A stretch of 64,000 nucleotides of DNA from Pascua guehoae. Its lineage: Eukaryota; Basidiomycota; Tremellomycetes; Trichosporonales; Trichosporonaceae. The notes beneath the pieces were generated by a model, which made no database searches, had not been told where the DNA came from, and saw only the letters and a program-made list of their open reading frames with translations. Location of the stretch: positions 1,227,494-1,291,493 of the forward strand of contig BCJX01000008.1 of assembly GCA_001600415.1 (NCBI GenBank), read 5' to 3'. Position numbers and translations under genes: made by a program. This document shows positions 55,408 to 64,000 of this stretch, one piece after another; position 1 is the first letter of the stretch, and every line of letters starts with the position of its first letter.

Positions 55408-56684
55408 GGTGGTGACTTGGGGCTGGGAGGTGTGCAGTTGTGGGGATAAATGTTGAAGCGAGAGGAGGGGGAGCTGAGGTGGTGAAGATGGATAGAAACA
55501 GAGGTGATAATGTAAAAAGGAAGGCAGGTAGGATGTGTTCGAGTTAGGTTTGTCCAGTTCCAAACGGCACATGCGAACTTTGCAGACAGCCCAACACGGC
55601 GTGCACCACACGTGTTGGGCATGCCCGGTGAGGCTGAGCAGAGAATTCTCCCCTCTTCAATGTGTTTCCCCTCTGGGCTGTGCGCAGCATGCGCATGACG
55701 GATATCGACAGACTGTCATGATTGTCATGATCGTCCATCTTCGGCAGGGCGTGCAGTGCATTCCGTGGTGAACAAGCCTTGGAAATCCGACGCGCAGCCC
55801 CTGCACCGCTTCAACGCCGTACTCATCGGTGAGCAACGCGCCCGAGACGACGGGAACAAACTCCAGCTGGACGGGCAATGCAAGAACCTAGACCGCTGTG
55901 CTGTTACCCCATGCATACCCCACCTGCTCATCAGTGTCCAACATCCACAGATACACATGATCATGGCAACTGCCATCTGCGCTCCTCTGCTACAAACAAG
56001 CGTTGGATATTTTGTGGGCCGACACACTACACATTCGTGTAACACGTGACTGTCTTGTGGCGCTGCTCGCCGTGCCCCGCCGGGGCGGGCAGCCCGGCGC
56101 ACACCCTGATAAGCGTACAAATCAGCATCTCCACTCTTCATGTTACTCTATTCCCTAGTTTCTACAACACGCGCATGACCCACGAGGTCGTCTCCGCCCG
56201 ATGGTCTACGTTGACGTGCGCTTGATATCGTCTTCTCGTTGCTGCGCTGATGGCGTGTGTCGGTTTTCATGAGTGCCATGACCGTGAGCCGTTTTGGGGG
56301 AGCGGTTGTGTAGAGGTTGAGTGTTGTTGCTGCGTCCTGGTCCTACTGGCGCGACGACGAAGGGCGAATAGTGCTGGGTGACAATTGAGAGGCCGAAGGG
56401 GCGGGTCTTGAAAGTGTGGAATCCTTCCCAGAGCCGAGGGGTCGTGATCGCTTTGGTAACCGTAGGCGTCGGGACAGAGCATGCTGGATAAAAAGAGTGG
56501 CGGGTGAAGAACATTCAGGACGAGTGGCCGTGCGTGTCTGGTAGGCTTACAGGACTTGATGGTTGAGAAACGGAGACGGGGTGACTGAAGGTGTTTTAAG
56601 GGATGTGTCCATAGGTCGTATCGACAACCGAGCTCGACGTGGAATTGTCGTTAAGGATTGCCTTGCACGAGGCTCTTCCTCGTT
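55408..56684. other. intergenic, no gene seen
   Basis: 5' flank of the GPI-type protein gene and the downstream flank of the gag remnant. No LTR-like terminal repeat was recognised by eye. No supported gene. Confidence 0.45.
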
Positions 56685-57583
56685 CTACCAGCGATACGGA
56701 GGGGGGCTGGTGGTGGTGGGAGCAGGGGGCGGGGTGGTGGGGGCAGGAGCAGGGGGCGGGCCGATGGTGGTGGTAGGACGGGTGATCATTTGACAAATGC
56801 GGCGGGTGAAAATGTCGGCAAGAGTCTCGAAACTCTTGTTACTGCTATTCCGAAGCTCCCTTTGTATGTCGTCGCGAATGCCCTCAGGAAGAGACTTCAG
56901 GAACAGGGACGTCTTTTCATTTTCACGCATTGTATTACGTTCAAATGCCTCCAGCTTGCAGAGCGCGTTTCGAAAGTTACGAAGATGATCCTTCATTTGT
57001 TGAAGGGCTGGACGGGAAGGACAAGCGATCGAATCTCGAGCGTGACCATTTCGGCGTATGTGCGGGCTTCAATCGGGTTTATTTCCTTGTACTCTTTGAG
57101 AATCGCCTCGCGCATTAGCGATGCCGACCACAGCTTGTCGAGTCGCTTGGCAATCCAGGGTTCTACGCTCAACAGGATGGCGCCACGTGCGAACAGTTCG
57201 TGCTCGCTCCATGTCTCCCACCGGTTGAGCTGAGAAGTGCTCAGCGTGCACCCAGTCATGGACGTGGTGGCGTCGGGCGGGGTAAGACCGGTGTGGTCGT
57301 CCCCCTTGGGGTCCCGGGCGTCGTCTTTCTCGGGGTCCCGGGCGTCGACTTTGCGCCAGGGCTCGGGGCTGTGCCCAAGAAAGTTGCGAAGACCCTTGTG
57401 GATACCCAGGTAGCCTTTGATCGCTAGCAGCCAGTCGTCCACGTTATCCTTGCCGCTGAGGCATGGGACACCTGGAAGGGGATGGGGGGCCATTGTCAAC
57501 TGCCTTCGAGGATAATGCTGAGGCGATGTTTCACTGGCGGTGACGGAGAGCACGCCGCGTTTGCGAGTTGTTACGGATGGCAA
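56685..57583 (-). mobile_element. copia-type retrotransposon gag remnant (frame-broken)
   Basis: The first frame (57583-56993, or from Met at 57493) has the gag features DDWLLAIKGYLG, ARGAILLSVEPWIAKRLDKL and LKEYKEI..EARTYAEM, then stops. The second frame starts 4 nt inside (56996-56685, overlapping at AATGA) with KDHLRNFRNALCKLEAFERN and FLKSLPEGIRDDIQ, the second half of a UBN2-type gag. It ends in a Pro/Thr-rich tail before any zinc knuckle. No protease, integrase, reverse transcriptase or LTR is visible. A 24-bp GGGGTCCCGGGCGTCG-containing duplication lies in the first frame (about 57306-57352). It is most simply a decayed Ty1/copia fragment; a domesticated gag read by frameshifting or reinitiation is a less likely alternative. 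Confidence 0.7.
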
Positions 57584-59134
57584 GTTGAGGAGGCCACGGG
57601 AGGGGTAGCCGACGGCGTGATTCTATAGGGGGTAAACGTGGTCGTCGACGTTATTGACTGGGAGGCCTGCAATTCCGTGGGGCGTACGACGGCCTGAGAT
57701 GTTCGTTTGGGTCGATGTGCGGTGATCTTGGGCCTTGGGCAGAGGCCGACAGGCAGAAGGAGTGATTGCGGCCTATGGGTGTTGTATCGGGGAAGACGAT
57801 GGGTTGGCACGGAAGACAGGCAACGACACCAAGCGTTCGAGTGAATACGGCACACGGAAACACCAGATGAGGGCGTCGAGGGGGTCGAGGCAAGAGCTAG
57901 GACCGAAGTGCGAGCGGGCTGTGGTTGAGGGTGGACGCTGAAGAGCGGATCCGGAGAAGAGTGTGTGGATCTGAGACGGGTTGGCTGTTGTTATCCGAGA
58001 CGATAAGTGAGTGAGCGAGTGAGTGAGCGAGTGAGTGAGTGAGTGAGTGAGTGAGTGAGTGAGTGAGTGAGTGAGTATTGCAAGAGTCGACACGTCGACA
58101 TGTGCTTCTTTCTGTACGTCTGTGCCAAAGAGTGCACAGGTGCCACAAACAGTCGTCCTGCCTGGTGTCGCATTACGTAAGTACGCCGCCGCCCGTGATG
58201 TTGCCGACAACTCACCAAAACGCACTCACTCACTGATGAGAGGCAAAGAGGTTCAGCTCCTCGCTCCTCTACCCCTCACGTTTTCAAGTCCAAGATCTTG
58301 CAAGCACTGCGACGTTCCGTAGACCGGTCTCACGGGGCAAGCGCAGCCTGGTATCGTGACACGAGTAGTGTCGGAAGTCTCGACGGGGACAGCTGGGCTC
58401 CACCACCAAAGTCGGTGGGCCAGTCGCGACAGCATCGAGAACCGAGTGGTGAGCAACTGCTGTCAAACCTCAGACCTCGCGGCCAGAGATATGTTGCACT
58501 ATGCGTGGCTACGGCTACCTGGCTTGCGATCAAGTTACTGGCGCATGGTCAGCAACATACCTTCTCATATAGCTCATCTTCTAATGCTGTCTCTCTCAAT
58601 CATCCCAGCCTTACTCATCCCATCTGGCTCAACCATCTCGGCGACTGCTCGCCCGTAGCACCTCCACTGTGATACACGCGGCTCTGGGCGACCACGTCGA
58701 CCACAAATGCCGGGCTCTCAGATCTGATGGTATTCCTGCTTGGCCCTCGGCTATCTCATCCCAGATAGCCTAGGCCGAACGCATTGGAGATGGCCCCTTT
58801 TTCCCCAGGCCCCGGAGGCCACATACTAAAGAGCTGTTATCAAACTTGCACCCCCGCAAGCCTGTTGCGCATGACATTGGACACATGGCCGAGGGGCGGA
58901 GGGGGCCGAGGCATGCGGGTGTGACTTTGTCAAGTGGAAGCGCGTGTTGCGTACCGTGTCATGACCTCATGCCGCGGCATTCGGGGTTCTGTCGGAGACG
59001 GCCGATATCTACAGGCACGACCAACATCCACCACCTCGTGATCCTTGATACAAATAGATGGCCTCCGTTGACAGCCTGTTCCCACAGCACATCGTCCAAC
59101 ACTACGCCAGCTTTCCTCCATCACGCCCATCACC
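57584..59134. other. intergenic with a GTGA microsatellite
   Basis: Upstream side of the gag remnant and promoter of the AhpD-like gene. It holds the (GTGA)n tract at 58007-58076. No supported coding frame: the THSL-repeat frames are translations of the microsatellite. Confidence 0.5.
58007..58076. repeat. (GTGA)n microsatellite
   Basis: About 17 tetranucleotide units. The first units carry GCGA variants and the rest are pure. Likely length-polymorphic. Confidence 0.95.
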
Positions 59135-59797
59135 ATGCCCGTTCTTCGCCAGGTCCCCCGTTCCGAAGTCACAGACGAGAATGTCACCCTGTACTACAAC
59201 AAGCTGTTTGGCGACCGCGACCCCGTGGCCGAGCCGGGCACGTCGACCGGCACGCCCGGCGACTGGTGGACGGTCTTTGCGCTCCAGCCCGACATCTTCA
59301 AGCACTGCACCGACGGTTTTGGCATCTACCGCAACCCCAAGCGTACCCTCGACCCGATCCTCCGCGAGCTGGGCCAGACGCGCGCAGGGTGGAACAAGAG
59401 CTCGCAGTTTGTCTTTTCCCAGCACTGCAAGTCGCTCCGCGGTCTCGGCGTGAGCGAGGAGAAGATTGCCGCCGTCCCCTACTGGACCGTCGCGACGTGC
59501 TACGACGACGAGGAGCGCGCAGTCCTCGCGTACACCGACTGCCTGTCCAACGGCGGACGCGTCCCCGACGAAATCTTTACAAAGCTCCGCGAGTTTATGG
59601 GCGACGAGGAAATCCTCCAATTCACTTACATTACGTGCTTGTACGACATGCACGCCGTCATGTCCCGCGCCCTCCGCGTCGAGTGGGACGACCGCAAGGA
59701 CCCCATTGTCGAGATTGCCGCTCCGGCTTCGTTCAACGCCGTCGACTTCCTCGGAGACTCGCGCAAGCCCGACCCGGCCAAGAAGCAGAAGCAGTAA
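59135..59797 (+). CDS. carboxymuconolactone decarboxylase / AhpD-like protein
   Basis: Single exon, 220 aa, with the start in a good context (CACCATG). The core LRELGQTRAGWNKSSQFVFS followed by QHCKSLRGLGVSEEKI matches the CMD family (PF02627) helix-turn-helix with the active-site region (QHCKSLRG) and the trailing helix ending YTDCLSNGGRVPDEIFTKL. The C-terminus is Lys-rich (KKQKQ). Family members include 4-carboxymuconolactone decarboxylase of the protocatechuate pathway and AhpD peroxidase partners. A full CxxC is not seen, so a peroxidase role is less likely. Fungal homologues of this size are mostly uncharacterised. It lies 30 kb from the P450/HGD group, so no linkage is claimed. Confidence 0.85.
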   Translation: MPVLRQVPRSEVTDENVTLYYNKLFGDRDPVAEPGTSTGTPGDWWTVFALQPDIFKHCTDGFGIYRNPKRTLDPILRELGQTRAGWNKSSQFVFSQHCKSLRGLGVSEEKIAAVPYWTVATCYDDEERAVLAYTDCLSNGGRVPDEIFTKLREFMGDEEILQFTYITCLYDMHAVMSRALRVEWDDRKDPIVEIAAPASFNAVDFLGDSRKPDPAKKQKQ

Positions 59798-61173
59798 GCG
59801 CCAAACGATGACAGCGAGTGAGGGAGCTCGAGACCGACTCGGGCGGCGACGCCCATGTTTGACTTTCGTCGCATCTCCGTGTTTGAAATGGTTGTATGCA
59901 TCCGCCATCAATTTGCCTTGCTCCCATGACAACTGATGTCGTCGTCATCACTACTCAAGCTGCTGCCGCCGTTGCCCCTAACTAACCCCACCCTTTTTAT
60001 CTCTTGGATTTGCTGCAAGTCCTCATGGGCGTCGTTGAGCGGCAGCCGCACAGAACGTATGCCCTTCGCAAGCTCTACTTTGTTTGTAGAGGTCCCGTCC
60101 CACCGAAAAGAAGCCACGTTCTTCCGTGGGACAACGGGGTCTACATCTGTCCGTGGACGATCCTGCGTGGTGGCGAGTGTTCTCAAACTGTCACGGAGCT
60201 ACTCGCTTCATGGTGAGGAGCGGTGAGGATGCTCTGTAGCGTAGCGGTGCAATCCGGCACTGTACTGGGAATGACCCGGTGGCAACGGCCCCTGTGCGGT
60301 CAACGACGTTGACAGGGGTGTCAAGGCGCGTGGACCACAAGGAAATCAGCTAGACGACCGCGTCCGTCAGCCTGACGAGCGGTGACGGGCTGGCACCCAG
60401 TCAACCCCTTACTGGAGAGGCATGTTGCGTTATCCAACGGCACTAGACCAGCTGTACAACTACCATGGCATAAGCCGTCCAGCACAAGTTTCTACAAGAG
60501 ACATGTTGTAGAACAGAAGCGAACGCGTTCGATCACAAAGAGCACAAAGTCAAGGCGGGACACTGGCTGAGAGGCGAGCGTCCGACTGGCCGAACCTCCT
60601 ACTGACCGCCACATGCCACGAGCGAACAGCAATCCTCGGAGAGAGGGGAGTCATGTATCGCGTTGTAGCGACGAGCGTGCTCTGAAGGGGTATGAGCGGC
60701 AAGCTCGAGCATGGAGCGAGAGTGCCTGTGTGTGATCGATCAACGCTAAGGCCGATGCCAGTGACCGAACTGGAATGTTGACTGCATGGACGTTGCCCCC
60801 GTCGAGTAGTTAACTACCCAAGCTCCCCCTGCGCGCCTGCATCTCGTGCCGCAACCAGCTAGAGCGTGTACGGTATATGCTCGTTCGCGCGCAGACTCGA
60901 TGAGGGCGGCACAAGAAAGTGGGTGGAAAGAGGGGGTTGGATCAAGCTCCACGATCAGCGAGCTTGTCGAGGAAACACACCCGCGCTCCATACCACTCGC
61001 ACGCGTGGTCCAGTTTGGCCAGAATAGCCTGGTTTGGCCAGAACCCCCGTGTCACACGCCACTGAAGGGTCAGCGGGCGGCAAGTGCCACCGTCCCGGCG
61101 GCTGAGAGTTGACCGACGTAGGGCATTTGTGGGGCTTTCAGGGTTTTGCCGAGGCAGCTAGCCGATTCTATGA
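59798..61173. other. intergenic, no gene seen
   Basis: 3' flank of the AhpD-like gene, then about 1 kb with only short unsupported frames. Confidence 0.5.
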
Positions 61174-61312
61174 GATAAGATGGGTGATGTCAGCATGATA
61201 CTCTGGGTAGTGTCAGCATTGCTGACACTCTATGGTCCTCAGGCGGTGTTGTGATTGGCTACTCGGCTTGAACTTAAATGGGATAAGATGTGTGCTGTCA
61301 GCAAGTGATAAG
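61174..61312 (+). promoter_or_regulatory. GATA-site / TGTCAGCA repeat cluster upstream of the permease
   Basis: GATAAG occurs at 61174-61179, 61282-61287 and 61307-61312. The first two begin a 22-bp direct repeat (20 of 22 positions identical) that ends in TGTCAGCA. Between them is a 21-nt palindrome, AGTGTCAGCA-T-TGCTGACACT (61209-61229). GATAAG is the site of nitrogen-catabolite GATA factors that control Dal5-type permeases in other fungi. The link to the gene at 61884 is inference. Confidence 0.55.
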
Positions 61313-61883
61313 ACATTCCTTGCCGTCCCGCGCAGGCATGCGATCACTCAAATGGGACAAGGTACGGCAACAGGGAATGGCATGCCTGGCTTGGCTTTCT
61401 TGGGTATGGGCAGCTGACGAGGTTGCTCATACACGCCACCTGGAAGAACCGAGGGAGTAAATGTGGCATATTTTGCAGCATTGAATACATATCATGGGGC
61501 AGGCTGCGCCGTTGATTACCTGCGACGGCTCCAACCGCGGCTCCAGAAACCGGAATCCGCTGCTGCTGAACCCCCCCGCCCCGCGCTTTGGAGTCCCATG
61601 GGGGGGTGTGGGGTGCTGTACCTGGGGTCCCATGGGGTGGAGATGCGACCAGTCAGAGAGGCACTGTGAGTCAGATCTCTGCCGTGGCCCATCCTGTCAT
61701 TGAGGATGGAACGGCGCGCAGCTCGGTGTACTGGTCTCCGGATACCGTCATTGACATGGTCGTGGCTCGGCACTCAAGGTTTAGATAAAGTGGATGCGCC
61801 GGACGCAACATTTTGTTGACCTCATCCTTCCCACTTGGCCAGCTCCACCGCCACTCCCCCGACCATCAACAGCCAGCACCAGC
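61313..61883. promoter_or_regulatory. remaining upstream region of the second permease
   Basis: Contains G-rich and CCCATGGGG-type inverted words at about 61597-61640 and a pyrimidine-rich stretch before the start. No gene seen. Confidence 0.4.
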
Positions 61884-63668
61884 ATGTCCGAGAAGGCCCA
61901 TTTCCAGCACGGCCAAGTTGTTTCCGAGAAGGAGGACATTGAACACCATGAAATCGTTCCCGTCGACACCAACGACCCCGAAAAGGGCGGACCCGACCAC
62001 CATGAAGACTTGGTCGTTTCAGAGGAGGACAACAAGCGCGTGCGGCGCAAGGCAGACATGTACTTTATGCCCTTTCTCTGTCTAATCTTTGGATTCCAAT
62101 ACGTAAGTGCTCTATTGTTGACGAGGGTAAAATAAAATACAATAAATCGCTGACGACCGCAGCTTGACAAGATCTGCATCGGCTATGCCGCGGTCATGAC
62201 TGGCTTCTTTACGGATAACGGCCTCACGGGCGACCAGTTTGCGTGGCTCGGCAGTATCTTCTGTAAGTTGACTACTGTGGCAACGCAGAGACTTGTGCTA
62301 ACTTTGCCAGGGTTTGGCTACATGGTTGGATCGTATCCCATGATGTACCTTCTCCAGCGTCTTCCCCTTTCGGTGATCACTGCCATCAACGCGATTATCT
62401 GGGGCACGATCCTGTGCCTCATGGCTGTGGGCAAGACGTTCAAGGGCCTCATGGCGATTCGATTGTGGGTGTTACAACAAGCAACTGTCTCTAGGCAGAT
62501 TATTAACTCTGACAGCTTCCTGGGCATCTTTGAGAGTTCCATCTCGGCCGCGCTCATCCTGTACACGTCGCAGTGGTACAAGGCCCGTGAACAGGGCACC
62601 CGCTCGGGCATCTGGCTCTCGTTCTCTGGCTCGGGCAATATTCTCGGTGGCGCCGTCGCCTGGGCGCTTGCCAAACGCGACACGGCAGGGACCCTTAGCA
62701 TTCCCGGCTGGCAGGTTGTCTTCATCCTGTTTGGATGCTGCACCATCTTTATCGGTTTCCTCTTCCTCTTCCTCGTGCCCTCGTCCCCGGAAACGGCCTG
62801 GTTCCTCAACAAGCACGAGCGCCAGATTGCCCTGCAGCGCGTCGGCAAAAACCACGCCATGAAGAACAACGAGGTATGGAGGTGGAACCAGGTCTGGGAG
62901 GGCGCAAAGGAGCCTGTGGTAAGTTGTATCCCGCGCGTTGACAACGGGTCCCTGCTGACACAACCCACAGTGCTGGCTCTACTGCTTCATCGCCCTCATC
63001 AGCTCGATTCCCAACGGGGGCATCACCGTCTTCTTTGGCCAAATCATCAAGGGTTTTGGCTACGACACGTACGAAACTCTCCTTTTGGGCATGGCCAATA
63101 CCGTCGTCGCAGTCTACATCGTTGTCGGCCTCTGGCTCGGTGACAGGTTTAAGAACCGTCTTCTCATCGGTCTCATTCCACCCGCTATTTCCACCGTCGG
63201 TCTGCTCATGGTCTGGCTCCTTCCCACCGACCACAAGTCGGCCCGCCTCGGCGGATACTACCTTATTCTCACTTGCACCGTCGCCTACGGCGTCTCAACG
63301 TCCCTCCTTGCCACCAACGTTCACGGCCGCACCAAGAAGAGCGCCGTCAATGGGACCTACTTTTTCTTCTGTGAGCCCCCTCCCCCATATACATCTTCCT
63401 GGCAGCGCTGACCTCGGCAGTCTGTGCGGGCAACCTCATCGGTCCCCAGATCTTCCGCGCCAAAGACTACCCTCGCTACGAACCGGCTCTCGCTGTCCTC
63501 GTCGCCGTTAACGTCATGGTCATGATTTGCTTTGTCATGGTCTACCTCCTGTACAGGAGGGAGAATGCCAGGCGCGACCGCCTCCAGGCTACCACGGGCA
63601 AGATGGAGGTCGAGCCCGGAAACGACTTGACCGACGGCGAAAACCTCAACTTCCGTTACGTCCTCTAG
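61884..63668 (+). CDS. MFS permease, anion:cation symporter (Dal5/allantoate) family, second copy
   Basis: Six exons (61884-62102, 62163-62262, 62311-62464, 62516-62918, 62971-63370, 63421-63668) give 507 aa. Shared family features are DNKRVRRKADMYFMPFLCLI, LDKICIGYAAVMTG, GIFESSISAALILYTSQWYK with REQGTRSGIW after it, ATNVHGRTKKSAVNG and a C-terminal ENLNFRYVL. Exons 3 and 4 have exactly the same lengths (154 and 403 nt) and phases as in the 39.5-kb permease, so the genes are old paralogues. The substrate is unknown (allantoate, nicotinate, biotin or similar). Plasma-membrane, proton-coupled import is expected. GATAAG motifs about 580-710 bp upstream hint at nitrogen control. Confidence 0.93.
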
Positions 63669-64000
63669 ACGAACATTGCATCTTTGGGCAAAAAGTTGTA
63701 GAAGCAGTTGTAATTCCTTGACACCGGAGTAGGAAGCATCATAAGGAGAATGTGTAGGAAGCCACGCAGAGTGTAAAACATTCGTCTGCGCGCGAATGAT
63801 AGTCGCCTTTGCCCAGCTCTGCCAGAATATTGCATCCAAACACCAGCGCCCAGCGGCTGTTGTTTCCGACCTTGCCTTCGTGGACACCATTGCTGACCAC
63901 CTGACGGTCCACTCCCCACCCAGCCCCCGTTTCAAACCCCGTGTCCACACCTATCCGGACGACAAGCAAACCCGGCCCGCGATTCTATCATGGGCGCAGT
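63669..64000. other. right edge, no gene seen
   Basis: 3' flank of the second permease. Overlapping open frames on both strands from about 63740 lack recognisable features; a gene continuing beyond the window cannot be excluded. Confidence 0.4.

Noticed and set aside
57897..58233. Minus-strand frames with THSLTHSL repeats
   Set aside because: Translations of the GTGA microsatellite.
1..64000. CRISPR arrays, prokaryotic operons, phage or rRNA genes
   Set aside because: No regularly spaced repeats with spacers, no Shine-Dalgarno-linked operons, and no recognisable 5S or other rRNA sequence. The window is eukaryotic throughout.

Overview
The window looks like nuclear DNA of a basidiomycete yeast-like fungus, most likely a Tremellomycete of the Trichosporonales type. 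The basis is GC-rich exons, many short introns (mostly 40-190 nt) with GTRNGT donors and CTNAC-like branch points just before the acceptor, intron-bearing tRNA genes, and protein families typical of that order (MFS expansions, CYP53-like P450, an F-box-like protein). The species assignment is inference. Nothing bacterial, viral or CRISPR-like is present. All gene models were built by hand from reading frames, splice signals and family conservation.

Layout. 0-19 kb: an RS-rich/coiled-coil/polyQ protein (-), tRNA-Gly(GCC) (-), a Ser/Gly-repeat surface protein (+), an AAAP amino-acid transporter (-), an F-box-like protein (-) and the cohesin subunit SCC3 (-). 19.5-21.5 kb: an unrecognised protein (+) divergent from SCC3, with ACGCGT and CACGTG boxes between them. 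22-30 kb: an aromatic/xenobiotic-type group made of a frameshifted NTF2/SnoaL-like gene (-), homogentisate 1,2-dioxygenase (+), arylamine N-acetyltransferase (-) and a CYP53-like P450 (-). 30.9-32.7 kb: a maltose-type sugar porter (-).

34.7-42.5 kb is a secretion-oriented stretch. Two small secreted peptides with eight identically spaced cysteines and a CS-alpha-beta (defensin-like) signature lie in opposite orientation and share promoter blocks. Between them are another small secreted protein and an ACS-family (Dal5-like) permease. 42.0-43.2 kb: a tRNA-Ala(TGC)-like gene with an intron and two stem mismatches, and tRNA-Arg(ACG) with a 53-nt intron. 43.9-47.1 kb: a Dicer that starts at the Dicer-dimerisation domain and has no helicase. 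48.8-55.4 kb: a single-pass membrane protein, a pepsin-family protein whose second catalytic Asp is Ser, and a cysteine-containing GPI-type wall protein. 56.7-57.6 kb: a copia-type gag remnant broken by a frame change. 59.1-59.8 kb: a carboxymuconolactone-decarboxylase/AhpD-like protein. 61.9-63.7 kb: a second ACS permease with GATA-type repeats upstream.

The most unusual items are the helicase-less Dicer, the matched pair of cysteine-rich peptides with promoter blocks at the same spacing, and the aspartic-protease homologue with an altered active site. Gene-poor gaps of 1-2.8 kb are common between 33 and 62 kb.
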